A stretch of 64,000 nucleotides of DNA from Pseudomonas azotoformans (GTDB taxonomy: Bacteria; Pseudomonadota; Gammaproteobacteria; Pseudomonadales; Pseudomonadaceae): NCBI RefSeq assembly GCF_900103345.1, contig NZ_LT629702.1, forward strand, positions 5,006,501-5,070,500. Reading direction: 5' to 3'. Under the pieces are notes generated by a model that saw nothing but the letters and a program-made list of their open reading frames with translations, searched no databases and was not told the origin of the DNA. The translations under genes were made by a program, and so were the position numbers. Shown here piece by piece: positions 19,384 through 28,332 of the stretch; position 1 is the stretch's first letter; each line of letters begins with the position of its first letter.

Positions 19384-19983
19384 TCAGGCACCGACCGGCC
19401 TACTGACACACCGCTCAAAAATCGCCTCCAACCCCCGATAATCACAGGCCACCGCATCAATATTCGCGGGTATCCACGCCGCGTGTTTCACCAGCCACCA
19501 GTTCACGGAAAACCCGGCATTCACGATGATCTGCTCGAACAAAATCCGCTGCGCCCGGCCGTTGCCTTCGCGGAAGGGGTGGATGACGTTGAGGTCGCCA
19601 TAGGCTTCGGCAATCTGCGTCACCAGCTCGGCCTGGCTCGCCCCGACATACCAGTTCGCTGCCTCCATTTGCCGGATGATCTTCGCCGCTTCCGGCGGGA
19701 TGCGTTCCGGGGTGCAGAACAGGGTGTCGCCTTTCTGGATGTTGACGCTGCGCAGTTCGCCGGCCCAGTCGTAGAGGTCGTTGAACAGGACGCGGTGGAT
19801 GTGTTGCAGGCGTTCGAGGTCGTAGGGCGGCGGGAAGAGGGGGAGGTTACCTACGGCGATTTCGGATAACTCCCGCTCGGCCTGGTGCAGTCGGGTTTCA
19901 TCGAGCAAATCGAGGCGGTTGCGCAGGACGCTGCTACCGGGATAGCAGTACGGATCCTGGCCCACCCCGTATTTGTCGAGCAT
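19384..19983 (-). CDS. fic: Fic-family adenylyltransferase toxin
   Basis: 199 residues with the complete Fic motif HPFREGNGR (H135 to R143), so AMP transfer from ATP to a protein hydroxyl is expected. The flap region is QKGDTLFCTPERIP. Bacterial class I Fic toxins target DNA gyrase and topoisomerase IV in known cases; the target here is unknown. The ATG overlaps the stop of the upstream antitoxin by one base (TGATG). Confidence 0.92.
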   Translation of the reverse strand: MLDKYGVGQDPYCYPGSSVLRNRLDLLDETRLHQAERELSEIAVGNLPLFPPPYDLERLQHIHRVLFNDLYDWAGELRSVNIQKGDTLFCTPERIPPEAAKIIRQMEAANWYVGASQAELVTQIAEAYGDLNVIHPFREGNGRAQRILFEQIIVNAGFSVNWWLVKHAAWIPANIDAVACDYRGLEAIFERCVSRPVGA

Positions 19984-20153
19984 CAGCGTGGGCTGTTGCG
20001 GTACTTGGCAAGGACGGCTTCGCGGGTCGGCAAGGGTTTGTCGACGTCGGCCGGTTGGGTGTCGAACCCTTCCAGGCGCAGGCTGGCCAGGTAATTGGAA
20101 CGGCGGATCTTGTGGTAATGATCCTGTTTTTGCTCAAACGTCGGTTCGCTCAT
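19983..20153 (-). CDS. yhfG: YhfG/FicA-type Fic antitoxin
   Basis: A 56-residue gene read directly from the sequence: MSEPTFEQKQDHYHKIRR at the start, YRNSPR at the end. It contains SLRLEG (residues 24-29), matching the class I inhibitory motif S/T-x-x-x-E-G/N, where the glutamate (E28) blocks ATP positioning in the Fic active site. It precedes fic with a one-base overlap, as in the E. coli yhfG-fic pair. Together they form a toxin-antitoxin unit. Confidence 0.85.
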   Translation of the reverse strand: MSEPTFEQKQDHYHKIRRSNYLASLRLEGFDTQPADVDKPLPTREAVLAKYRNSPR

Positions 20154-20328
20154 GGCAGCGTACTCCTGGGTAGCAAGGCTTGATTGTAGCGCAATGCTTC
20201 AACAGGCAGGCGGGATAAAAACCACGTCACATTCTGTATAAATAATCCGCCAGCGAGCGCATTTAAGAGTATGTTTCAGCGCAAAATCTTGCAGGGCGAT
20301 TCCGCCCGCTACTTAAAGGGAGTTAAGC

Positions 20329-21504
20329 ATGGGTTTGCTGCGTGTCGCTTCGGCGATGTCATTGTGTGCGGTCGCGTTTTCAGTCCAGGCGGCGCAATTG
20401 CCGATTGAAGTGCTCAGTGCGGTGGTCAAGGACCAGAAGATCGCTGACGCCGAGGTGTTGCTGCAACGCAACGGTGCGCAGAACGTCGTGGGCCGCACCA
20501 ACGCCCAGGGCCAGGTGACCCTCACCAGCGAAGCCGCAGACGACGCCACCAATCTTCTGATCATCAAGAAGCCTGGCTACTCGAACCTGGTGGTGAAGTG
20601 CCCGTGCGCCGGCATGACGTATGCCATCAGCCCGGTGATGGAAAACCTCGACGGCCTGCGCGTTGTGTTGACCTGGGGCAAGACCCCGGAAGACCTCGAC
20701 TCCCACATGATTTTCCCTGGCAACAATATCTACTTCGAGAACAAGACGGGCACCGACGCCGAACTGGACGTGGATGACGTCGACAGCTACGGCCCGGAAA
20801 CCATCACCCTGCAGAAAAAACACTACGGCGAAAGCTACGTGTATGCCGTGCATGACTTCACCAACGGCGGCAATCCCGGTTCGCGCCAGCTGTCCAATAG
20901 CGAAGCCAAGGTGTTCGTGTACATGGGCCAATCGCTGGTGCGCACCTACTACGTGCCGAAAAACCGCAGCGGTAACCTGTGGACCGTGTTCCGCATGACC
21001 GGCAGTGGTGACTTCCAGGACATCAACACCTTCAGTGGCGTGACGGTTAACGCGGCGAACGTGCTCAACGAAGTCAAACCGTTGCTGGATGACAGCGTGG
21101 CCGTTACCGCTGTTGCGGTCAGTTCCTCTGCACAAGCCGATGCGAAACGTCTGAACCTGCAAGGTGAAGCGGCCTACCAGGCCGGCAAGCTGGACCAGGC
21201 CATTGACCTGTTCCGCCAGGCTATCGAACTGGACAATGGCTTCGGCAAGGCCTACGGCAACCTGGGCCTGGCGTATCAGAAGGCCGGCAACACCGCCGAG
21301 TCGATCTGGGCCAACCGCAAGGCTATCGCCCTCGCCACCGGCGCGAACGCTGCGACGGTGCGAGCGGGCGCCTACTACAACATTGCGCGGATCTACGAAG
21401 CGGCGGGGCAATTCCCGGATGCGTTGCGTCACTATCAGTTGGCCAAGGAGCAGAAGGCTAACCCGGTGTATGACACAGCGATCGAACGGGTGCAGAACCA
21501 CTGA
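20329..21504 (+). CDS. Secreted DUF2135 (YfaP-like) protein with TPR repeats
   Basis: 391 residues. A signal peptide (SLCAVAFSVQAAQ) is followed by a beta-rich region with a carboxypeptidase-regulatory-like fold (residues 25-100), a DUF2135 domain (VVLTWGKTPEDLDSHMIFPG ... FENKTG), and C-terminal TPR repeats (GEAAYQAGKLDQAIDLFRQA and AYGNLGLAYQKAGNTAESI). Ribosome site AAAGGGAG. It is probably periplasmic and binds proteins through the TPRs; the role is unknown. It converges on the S8 peptidase gene. Confidence 0.75.
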   Translation: MGLLRVASAMSLCAVAFSVQAAQLPIEVLSAVVKDQKIADAEVLLQRNGAQNVVGRTNAQGQVTLTSEAADDATNLLIIKKPGYSNLVVKCPCAGMTYAISPVMENLDGLRVVLTWGKTPEDLDSHMIFPGNNIYFENKTGTDAELDVDDVDSYGPETITLQKKHYGESYVYAVHDFTNGGNPGSRQLSNSEAKVFVYMGQSLVRTYYVPKNRSGNLWTVFRMTGSGDFQDINTFSGVTVNAANVLNEVKPLLDDSVAVTAVAVSSSAQADAKRLNLQGEAAYQAGKLDQAIDLFRQAIELDNGFGKAYGNLGLAYQKAGNTAESIWANRKAIALATGANAATVRAGAYYNIARIYEAAGQFPDALRHYQLAKEQKANPVYDTAIERVQNH

Positions 21505-21530
21505 TACACAGCGACAAATGTTCTACCGAC

Positions 21531-21556
21531 AACGCGCCTCAGGGCGCGTTGTTTGT
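21531..21556. terminator. Shared terminator between converging genes
   Basis: AACGCGCC-TCAG-GGCGCGTT followed by GTTTGTTT on the plus strand, 27 bases after the DUF2135 gene stop and just before the stop of the opposing peptidase gene. Confidence 0.7.
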
Positions 21557-21566
21557 TTGGGCACGA

Positions 21567-22616
21567 TTACAGGCGCGAGGCAGCGTCCAGGTCCATCAAC
21601 CCACGCCCATAGGCTTCGCTGTTGGCGTAGATTCCTGTTCGATTGGCGGTGCTGAGCAGGCGGTCACGCACTTGTTGCGGCGTCATTTCGGGAAAGCGAC
21701 TTTGTAAGGCCGCCAAGGCGCCGCTGACCAGCGCGGCGGCCGGCGAGGTGCCGGCCGTTGGCCCGTAGCCGCCGTCCTTGTGGGTGGTCAACAGCCCTGC
21801 ACCGCCGTCACCTCCCGGCACCGCGATGCACCAGCGCGCCGCGAGGCCGCAATAGTTGGACTTGAGATTGATAGTCGTGCCGTCGCTCTTGAGGGCCATG
21901 ACGGCTATCCAGCCCTTCTCCAGTTCGGGCACCAATGCCGGCAGGCCGGGCTCGGCAAGCGGTTCACGCTTGACCTCATTGCCGGTGGAAAACACAAACA
22001 CCGCACCCTCGGCGACCAGCTTTTTCGCCACGTCCAATGAGTCCCCCATCAAGCGCTCATAGATGGGAACTTCGTTGGTGTTGGCTTCGATGGGGTTGGC
22101 CCATGAGTTGCTGAAAATCCGTGCGCCCTTTGTGTGTGCGAGGGTCCAGGCCTGGGCAATTTCACGGTCGAAATAGAACGGCTCCTGGTCATCGCCGAAG
22201 CGCATGGGAATCAACTGGGCGTTGAAGGCAATGCCGTGGATGCCCTGGTCGTTCTTGTTGGCGGCGAGAATGCCGGCCATCTGGGTGCCGTGGCCCTTGA
22301 TATCGAGAGTGCCTGGTTGGTGTTGCACGAAGTCGTAGCCGGGGTCGGCCACGCGGCCGTAGAACTCAGGCAGGTCCTGGTTCAGGCCTGAATCGATCAG
22401 TGCCACTTTGACACCCTGGCCTGTGCCTCCTCGTGCGTAGAGTGCTGATGCCTTAACGATCGGCAGGGCCTTTTGCGCCAGGTACTCGAGTGTTTCAAAG
22501 CGCTGTGTATCCGGCTCGGCGGGCTTTGAGGAGGGTGGGGTGACACAACCCAGCAGCAGCAGGGGCAGTGTGAGCAGTACCAGGCGTAGCGATGAGATTA
22601 CTGGCTTGTGCGACAT
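21567..22616 (-). CDS. Lipoprotein subtilisin-like serine protease (S8)
   Basis: 349 residues. The lipobox LLLLGC predicts acylation at C24. The catalytic triad is complete: D75 in VALIDSGLN, H109 in KGHGTQMAG and S291 in AGTSPAAALVSG; the oxyanion Asn is in FVFSTGNE. It resembles the passenger domain of SphB1/EprS-type autotransporter proteases, but there is no C-terminal beta-barrel, so it would stay membrane-anchored. Target unknown; neighbours give no clear clue. Confidence 0.85.
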   Translation of the reverse strand: MSHKPVISSLRLVLLTLPLLLLGCVTPPSSKPAEPDTQRFETLEYLAQKALPIVKASALYARGGTGQGVKVALIDSGLNQDLPEFYGRVADPGYDFVQHQPGTLDIKGHGTQMAGILAANKNDQGIHGIAFNAQLIPMRFGDDQEPFYFDREIAQAWTLAHTKGARIFSNSWANPIEANTNEVPIYERLMGDSLDVAKKLVAEGAVFVFSTGNEVKREPLAEPGLPALVPELEKGWIAVMALKSDGTTINLKSNYCGLAARWCIAVPGGDGGAGLLTTHKDGGYGPTAGTSPAAALVSGALAALQSRFPEMTPQQVRDRLLSTANRTGIYANSEAYGRGLMDLDAASRL

Positions 22617-22779
22617 TCACGACTCCGTGTCGGGGCTGGTGATCAGGCGTGTTAATGTCTTCGTTTTTGCGTCGGCTTGCTGGTTTTCTCTGTATCAGTT
22701 TGTAGCGTTTATCCCCGACCTATTCTCGATCGCTGACCTATGTTTTTGACTCCCCCAGCGGTCAATGGAGTGACAGCCT

Positions 22780-24717
22780 ATGCATGACACCCTCCAACAG
22801 GTCTTTGGTTACCCACAGTTTCGCCTGGGCCAGGAAGAAACGGTCAGCGCCATATTAGCGGGGCGTTCGGCGGCCGCTATTTTCCCTACCGGGTCGGGCA
22901 AATCCCTGTGTTACCAGCTGTCGGCGGTGTTGCTGCCGCACCTGACGCTGGTGGTATCGCCGCTGTTGGCGTTGATGCAGGACCAGTTGGGTTTCCTGCA
23001 GCGCCATGGCATTGCGGCGGGCAGTATCGACTCGGCCCAGAGCCGCGATGAGGCCAATGAGGTCATGGCCCGTGCGCGGTCGGGCGAACTCAAGATCCTG
23101 ATGATTTCGGTGGAGCGCTTGAAGAATGAACGCTTCCGTAACTTCCTGCAAAGTGTGCGGATCTCGTTGTTGGTGGTGGACGAGGCCCACTGTATTTCCG
23201 AGTGGGGCCACAACTTCCGTCCGGACTATCTGAAGCTGCCGGACTACCAGCGCCAGTTCAATATCCCACAAGCACTGCTGCTGACGGCGACAGCCACACC
23301 CAAAGTGATTGCCGACATGCAGGCCAAGTTCGCCATTGCCCCGGGCGATGTGGTCACCACGGGCTTCTACCGGCCCAACCTCAACCTGCTGGTGGAGCCG
23401 GTCAGCGGTGCAGACAAGCGTCGCCGGCTGGTGCAGTGGATGAGTGAGCGTGTCGGCCAGCCGAGCATTGTCTACGTCACCTTGCAAAAAACCGCCGAGC
23501 AGATTGCCGAGCACCTCAATCGCAACGGCATCCAGGCCGAGGCCTATCACGCGGGCCTGCCCCACGATAAACGCGAGGGCATCCAGCAGCGCTTCATGGG
23601 TGGTCGCTCCAATTGCATCGTCGCCACCATCGCGTTTGGCATGGGCATCGACAAGAGTGATATCCGCAACGTGGTGCACTTCGACTTGCCCAAGTCCATC
23701 GAGAACTACAGCCAGGAGATCGGCCGGGCGGGGCGTGATGGGCAGCCGTCCGACTGCCTGGTGCTGGCCAATCGCGACAGCCTCAACGTGCTGGAAAACT
23801 TCGTCTACGGTGATACGCCGGAGCAGGAAGGTATCCGGCGGGTGCTGGAAGAGTTGCAGGCCGCGCGGGGTGATGGGCAGTGGGAGTTTTTGCTCAGGTC
23901 CTTGTCGGACCACAGCAATATCCGCGAGCTACCGTTAAAGACGCTTTTGGTGCAGTTGGAGCTCAAAGGCGTCATCGCGCCGCGTTACGCGTTTTACGCT
24001 GAGTACCGTTTCAAATACCTGGTCGAGCCTGAGGTTCTGCTGGCGCGATTTTCCGGTGAGAGGCAGCAGTTTGTTGCAGCGATCATCCAGGTGTGCAAAC
24101 GGGCGAAGACCTGGGCGACCGTGGATTTCGATGCACTGTATCAACAGCACAATGCCGAGCGCGGACGGGTGGTGAAGGCGCTGGATTACTTCCAGGAGCA
24201 GGGCCTGATCGAGTTGGAAAGCAAGCAGATGACTGAGGTCTACAGCCTGCTGGAGACCGATTTCGATCCACAGGTATTGAGCGCTGAGTTATACACAGGC
24301 TTCAAGCAGCACGAGGTGGGAGAAGTCGCGCGGATTCACGCGATGCTCGATCTGTTCGCCACCGAATACTGCCTGGGGCAGCGACTGGCGAAGTATTTTG
24401 GCGATGAAAACGCGCCGCAGCGCTGCGGGCATTGCTCGGTGTGCCATGGCCATATTGCGCATCTACCGCCGCCGCCGGGCTTGCCGCCACTTGTGGATAA
24501 GAACTTCATGGGGCTGTGCGGTGATTTTATCCACAGGCATCATGAACACACCGGGCAACTGCCTGGGGCGGAACGCCTGACGCGTTTCCTTGGAGGCATC
24601 AGCGTGCCGCTGTTTACCAAGTTGAAGGCGCGGGGCATTCCGGGTTTTGCTGTGCTGGAAGACTACCCCTATGCCGAGGTACGCGAATGGGCCCAGACCC
24701 ATCTGAATGATCTGTAA
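22780..24717 (+). CDS. recQ: RecQ-family ATP-dependent DNA helicase
   Basis: 3'-5' DNA helicase of 645 residues acting in recombination and fork repair. Motif [11 protein letters not shown], motif [20 protein letters not shown], motif [22 protein letters not shown] zinc module (EYCLGQRLA ... [10 protein letters not shown]) carries the four cysteines. A C-terminal extension of about 100 residues is present but no clear HRDC domain. It is followed 22 bases later by a thioesterase gene. Confidence 0.92.
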   Translation: MHDTLQQVFGYPQFRLGQEETVSAILAGRSAAAIFPTGSGKSLCYQLSAVLLPHLTLVVSPLLALMQDQLGFLQRHGIAAGSIDSAQSRDEANEVMARARSGELKILMISVERLKNERFRNFLQSVRISLLVVDEAHCISEWGHNFRPDYLKLPDYQRQFNIPQALLLTATATPKVIADMQAKFAIAPGDVVTTGFYRPNLNLLVEPVSGADKRRRLVQWMSERVGQPSIVYVTLQKTAEQIAEHLNRNGIQAEAYHAGLPHDKREGIQQRFMGGRSNCIVATIAFGMGIDKSDIRNVVHFDLPKSIENYSQEIGRAGRDGQPSDCLVLANRDSLNVLENFVYGDTPEQEGIRRVLEELQAARGDGQWEFLLRSLSDHSNIRELPLKTLLVQLELKGVIAPRYAFYAEYRFKYLVEPEVLLARFSGERQQFVAAIIQVCKRAKTWATVDFDALYQQHNAERGRVVKALDYFQEQGLIELESKQMTEVYSLLETDFDPQVLSAELYTGFKQHEVGEVARIHAMLDLFATEYCLGQRLAKYFGDENAPQRCGHCSVCHGHIAHLPPPPGLPPLVDKNFMGLCGDFIHRHHEHTGQLPGAERLTRFLGGISVPLFTKLKARGIPGFAVLEDYPYAEVREWAQTHLNDL

Positions 24718-24739
24718 CTCACTTTCTCGAGATGACCCG

Positions 24740-25174
24740 ATGCCTGACACCGTGCCGCAACGTGCCGATTACCCTCACTTCCAGCCGATCATCACGCGCT
24801 GGCACGACAACGATGTGTATGGCCATGTGAACAACGTGACCTACTACAGCTTTTTTGACACGGCAGTGAATACCTACCTGATCGAGCAAGGTGGTTTGGA
24901 TATTCATGACGGTGACGTGGTGGGGTTTGTGGTGAGTTCGGCGTGCGACTATTTTGCGTCGATCGCCTTTCCCGAGCGCATTGAAATCGGCCTGCGGGTA
25001 GGCAAGTTGGGCAACAGCTCAGTGCAGTACGAGTTGGCGGTGTTCAAGGCGGGCGAAGAAGAGGCCTGCGCGGCGGGGCGGTTTGTACATGTGTTCGTGG
25101 ATCGCGGGTCGAACCAGCCGGTGACGATTCCGGGGCGGTTGCGCGAAGCGTTGCAGCGGTTGGTCACTCTGTAG
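24740..25174 (+). CDS. 4HBT-type acyl-CoA thioesterase (YbgC/FadM-like)
   Basis: 144 residues, single hotdog domain. The active-site region is [20 protein letters not shown], with the catalytic Asp and the HVNN of the 4-hydroxybenzoyl-CoA thioesterase group. The ATG at 24740 is preferred over an upstream start that overlaps recQ. It is probably co-transcribed with recQ. The stop codon lies within a small REP palindrome. Confidence 0.85.
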   Translation: MPDTVPQRADYPHFQPIITRWHDNDVYGHVNNVTYYSFFDTAVNTYLIEQGGLDIHDGDVVGFVVSSACDYFASIAFPERIEIGLRVGKLGNSSVQYELAVFKAGEEEACAAGRFVHVFVDRGSNQPVTIPGRLREALQRLVTL

Positions 25175-25197
25175 GAACCGGCAAGCCGGCTCCTACA
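25170..25197. repeat. Short REP-like palindrome overlapping a stop codon
   Basis: TGTAGGAACCGGC-AA-GCCGGCTCCTACA, an imperfect dyad whose left end supplies the TAG stop of the thioesterase gene. It probably also works as a terminator between convergent genes. Confidence 0.7.
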
Positions 25198-25209
25198 ATG
25201 GGGCAATTA

Positions 25210-25686
25210 TTAGTCGCGGTAGTGATGCTTGTTCTTGCGATGCCCATAGGCATGACCGCGCCCACGATGATCATCACGGTCATAACGACGGTGATCACGC
25301 CCGCGGCTGCGACGGTCGTCGTCATCGCTCTTGTTGCCCATGTAGTTACCCAGCGCGCCACCTGCACCACCGCCAGCCGCTGAGCCGATCAGTGCGCCGG
25401 TGCTGCCGCCGACACTGCGGCCTACAACGTTGCCGCCCGCCGCGCCCAATGCGCCACCAATGGCGGCTTCACCACGGCTGCGCTTGTCGGCGCCCACCGC
25501 ACTACCGCCCGCGCCACCCAAGGCTGCGCCGATGGTCGAACCGGTGTTGCCGCCTAGCTGCTGGCCAACGACCGAACCTAGAACCCCGCCCAATGCGCCG
25601 CCCACACCGGCTTCGGTGGTGCCACCGGCCATGGCTGCGCCACTGACCAGGCCAAGGGACAACAAGAGAATCGAGGAGAACTTCAT
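25210..25686 (-). CDS. Glycine-zipper surface protein
   Basis: 158 residues. Signal peptide MKFSSILLLSLGLVSGAAMA, then a long glycine-zipper region (GGALGGVLGSVVGQQLGG, GAALGGAGGSAVG, GALIGSAAGGGAGGALG) able to form membrane-associated helices, and a C-terminal tail dense in Arg, Asp and His. The start at 25686 has AGG upstream and makes a proper signal peptide; a longer frame to 25776 does not. Role unknown, probably envelope. Confidence 0.8.
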   Translation of the reverse strand: MKFSSILLLSLGLVSGAAMAGGTTEAGVGGALGGVLGSVVGQQLGGNTGSTIGAALGGAGGSAVGADKRSRGEAAIGGALGAAGGNVVGRSVGGSTGALIGSAAGGGAGGALGNYMGNKSDDDDRRSRGRDHRRYDRDDHRGRGHAYGHRKNKHHYRD

Positions 25687-25840
25687 TAGGGAGACCTCAA
25701 GAGGATGACGGCGCGATCCTGAGGCTGTATCTGGATTGTGACAATAGAAATCCGACCAGTAGCACGAGTTGTACACAACTCCATAACTTACTGTTTTTAC
25801 TAGGGAACTTAAGTCGAATTCGTGAGTCTTTAGCTACTTC

Positions 25841-25876
25841 GGAACGGCCGCTTTTATGCAAAAGCGGCCTTTTTTG
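25841..25876 (+). terminator. Orphan intrinsic terminator
   Basis: GGCCGCTTTT-ATGC-AAAAGCGGCC followed by TTTTTT on the plus strand. On the minus strand the stem is not followed by a T run, so it is directional and does not serve the minus-strand molybdoenzyme gene. Confidence 0.85.
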
Positions 25877-25906
25877 TGCCCGAAATTCCTTTGGCGGGTA
25901 ATTCCC

Positions 25907-25937
25907 TGTGGTGAGCGGGGCAAGCCCGCTCGCCACA
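25907..25937. repeat. REP palindrome, GTGGTGAGCGGG class
   Basis: TGTGGTGAGCGGG-GCAAG-CCCGCTCGCCACA, a near-perfect dyad 47 bases after the stop of the molybdoenzyme gene and a likely 3' end for it. Confidence 0.82.
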
Positions 25938-25983
25938 ACAAGCCCGCAAGCCAATAAAAGCCTACCCACCACAACAGTCATGA

Positions 25984-28332
25984 TCAGGCCGAGCGCGCCA
26001 TGATCAAGCCGTTGTCACTTGCCGCTTCCAATCGGATCGCCACGAACTTCGACGTCGGCGTATGGCTGCCATCCCCGGTGCTTTCCAGCGGCACCAGCGG
26101 GTTCACTTCCGGGTAATAAGCCGCAGCCTGCCCCGCCGGAATATCAAATGCCAGCAAGGTGAAACCCTTCACGCGACGCTCACGGCCGTCTTCCCACAGC
26201 GACACGATGTCCGCCTTTTGCCCCGGCTTGAAGCCCAGGCGGATGATGTCGGCTTCGTTGACGAACAACACGTCACGCTGGCCTTTGACCCCACGGTAGC
26301 GGTCGTCCAGGCCATAGATGGTGGTGTTGTACTGATCGTGGGAGCGCATCGACTGCATGATCAGGTCCGGTACGCGGCCCGTAGCGTGGGTGCGTTCGTG
26401 GATCAGGTCCTTGGGCAGGATATTCGGGCGGAAGTTGGCGCGGCCCGACGGGGTGTTCCAGCGGCGCGCGCCCGCGGAGTTGCCCAGGTAGAAACCGCCC
26501 GGATGCTTGATCTTCTCGTTGAAGTCCTTGAAGCCGGGAATGGTATCGGCAATCAGGTCGCGGATGCGGCTGTAGTCGGCCACCAGCCAGTTCCAGTCCA
26601 CCGGCTTGCTGCCCAGGGTTGCGGCAGCGATACCGGCCAGGATGGCTGGTTCGGATTTCATGAGTTTCGACAGCGGCTGCAACTGGCCATTGGAGCCGTG
26701 GACCATGCTGAATGAGTCTTCCACCGTCACCGCTTGCGGGCCTTCGGCCTGGATATCGATGTCGGTACGGCCCAGGCACGGCAGGATCAGCGCGTCTTTG
26801 CCGTGCATCAGATGGCTACGATTGAGCTTGGTGCTGATCTGCACGGTCAGGTCGCAATTGCGCAGGGCTTCAAAGGTGCGCGGGCTGTCCGGTGTGGCTT
26901 GGGCGAAGTTGCCGCCCAGGCCGATAAACACCTTGGAGCGGCCTTCGAGCATGGCGTGGATAGCTTCCACTACGTTGTGCCCGTTTTCACGCGGCACCTG
27001 GAAGTGGAAACGACGCTCCAGGGCGTCGAGGAACGCCACCGGTGGGCGTTCGTTGATGCCCATGGTGCGGTCGCCCTGCACGTTGCTGTGGCCGCGCACC
27101 GGGCACAGGCCGGCGCCTGGGCGGCCGATATTGCCGCGCAGCAGCATCAGGTTGGCGATTTCCTGGATGGTCGGTACCGAGTGGCGGTGCTGGGTGATGC
27201 CCATCGCCCAGCACATGATCACGTTCTTGCCTTTGGCGTACATGCGCGCCGCTTGCTCGATCTCGACCAGGGTCAGGCCGGACTGTTCGACGATCTCATC
27301 CCAGGAGGTGTCGTCGATCTTGCCCAGGTAATCCAGCACGTTGGCGGTGTGTTCGTTGAGGAAGTCGTGGTCGAACACGGCCTCCTTGCCTTCGGCCTGG
27401 GCCTGGCGTTCCCACAGCAGCAGGAACTTGGCCATGCCGCGCAGGATGGCCATGTCGCCACCCAGCGCCGGGCGGAAGTAGGCGGTGTTGGTTGGCTTGT
27501 CGCCGTTGGTGAGCATTTCCAGCGGGTGTTGCGGGTGCTGGAAGCGTTCCAGGCCGCGCTCTTTAAGTGGGTTGATGCACACCACTTGGGCGCCGCGTTT
27601 AACCGCTTCGCGCAGTGGTTCGAGCATGCGCGGGTGGTTGGTGCCGGGGTTCTGGCCCCAGACGAAAATGGCGTCGGCATGTTCGAAGTCATCAAAGGTC
27701 ACGGTGCCTTTGCCGACGCCCACGCTTTGCGCCAGCGCAACGCCGCTGGCTTCGTGGCACATGTTCGAGCAGTCCGGGAAGTTGTTGGTGCCGTAGGCGC
27801 GCACGAACAGCTGGTACAGGTAGGCTGCTTCGTTGCTGGCGCGACCCGAGGTATAGAACTCGGCCATGTCCGGGCTGGGCAGGGCGTTGAGGTGCTTGCC
27901 GACCAGGTCGAAGGCCGCTTCCCAACTGACGGGTTGGTAGCGGTCGGTTTCGGCGTCATAGCGCATCGGCTCGGTCAGCCGGCCTTGATATTCCAGCCAA
28001 TAGTCGCTCTGTTCCAGCAAGGCGGTGACGCTGTGCTTGGCGAAAAATGCACCATCCACGCGGCGCTTGGTGGCTTCCCAGTTAACCGCCTTGGCGCCGT
28101 TTTCGCAAAACTTGACCATGCCGCTTTCCGGTGAGTCACCCCAGGCGCAGCCCGGGCAGTCGAAACCGCCGTTCTGGTTGGTCTTGAGCATCATGCGCAG
28201 GTTTTTCAGCGCGTTGTCGCTGGTCAGCCAGGCCTGCGCCACGCTGATCAGTGCGCCCCAGCCGCCGGCCGGGCCTTTGTAGGGCTTGTAGCGCGGGGTC
28301 GGGGTTTGGTCGGCTTGGTGATGCTGGCTCAT
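25984..28332 (-). CDS. FdhF/YdeP-family molybdopterin oxidoreductase
   Basis: Molybdopterin bis-MGD oxidoreductase of 782 residues related to formate dehydrogenase H and YdeP. N-terminal cysteines are CPGCAWGD and a third in MVKFCENGA; the standard fourth Cys ligand of a 4Fe-4S cluster is not obvious. The metal-proximal segment is DCSNMCHEASG, with Cys rather than selenocysteine. The C-terminal MopB domain follows RVPDLIMQSMRSHDQ. No signal peptide, so cytoplasmic. Its ATG overlaps the fdhD stop (ATGA). The electron acceptor and substrate are not known. Confidence 0.88.
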   Translation of the reverse strand: MSQHHQADQTPTPRYKPYKGPAGGWGALISVAQAWLTSDNALKNLRMMLKTNQNGGFDCPGCAWGDSPESGMVKFCENGAKAVNWEATKRRVDGAFFAKHSVTALLEQSDYWLEYQGRLTEPMRYDAETDRYQPVSWEAAFDLVGKHLNALPSPDMAEFYTSGRASNEAAYLYQLFVRAYGTNNFPDCSNMCHEASGVALAQSVGVGKGTVTFDDFEHADAIFVWGQNPGTNHPRMLEPLREAVKRGAQVVCINPLKERGLERFQHPQHPLEMLTNGDKPTNTAYFRPALGGDMAILRGMAKFLLLWERQAQAEGKEAVFDHDFLNEHTANVLDYLGKIDDTSWDEIVEQSGLTLVEIEQAARMYAKGKNVIMCWAMGITQHRHSVPTIQEIANLMLLRGNIGRPGAGLCPVRGHSNVQGDRTMGINERPPVAFLDALERRFHFQVPRENGHNVVEAIHAMLEGRSKVFIGLGGNFAQATPDSPRTFEALRNCDLTVQISTKLNRSHLMHGKDALILPCLGRTDIDIQAEGPQAVTVEDSFSMVHGSNGQLQPLSKLMKSEPAILAGIAAATLGSKPVDWNWLVADYSRIRDLIADTIPGFKDFNEKIKHPGGFYLGNSAGARRWNTPSGRANFRPNILPKDLIHERTHATGRVPDLIMQSMRSHDQYNTTIYGLDDRYRGVKGQRDVLFVNEADIIRLGFKPGQKADIVSLWEDGRERRVKGFTLLAFDIPAGQAAAYYPEVNPLVPLESTGDGSHTPTSKFVAIRLEAASDNGLIMARSA

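Larger units (their letters stand above)
25687..25983. ncRNA. Gap with a possible small RNA upstream of an orphan terminator
   Basis: A strong plus-strand terminator (25841-25876) has no plus-strand gene ahead of it since 25174, and the neighbours on both sides run on the minus strand. A 16-base inverted repeat GAGTTGTACACAACTC (25766-25781) lies upstream. A transcript of roughly 60-100 bases ending at the terminator is the simplest reading. No clear -35/-10 pair was found. A REP lies at 25907-25937. Confidence 0.35.

Noticed and set aside
20233..20252. LexA-like box before the DUF2135 gene
   Set aside because: CTGT is present but the matching ACAG half is absent at the right spacing.
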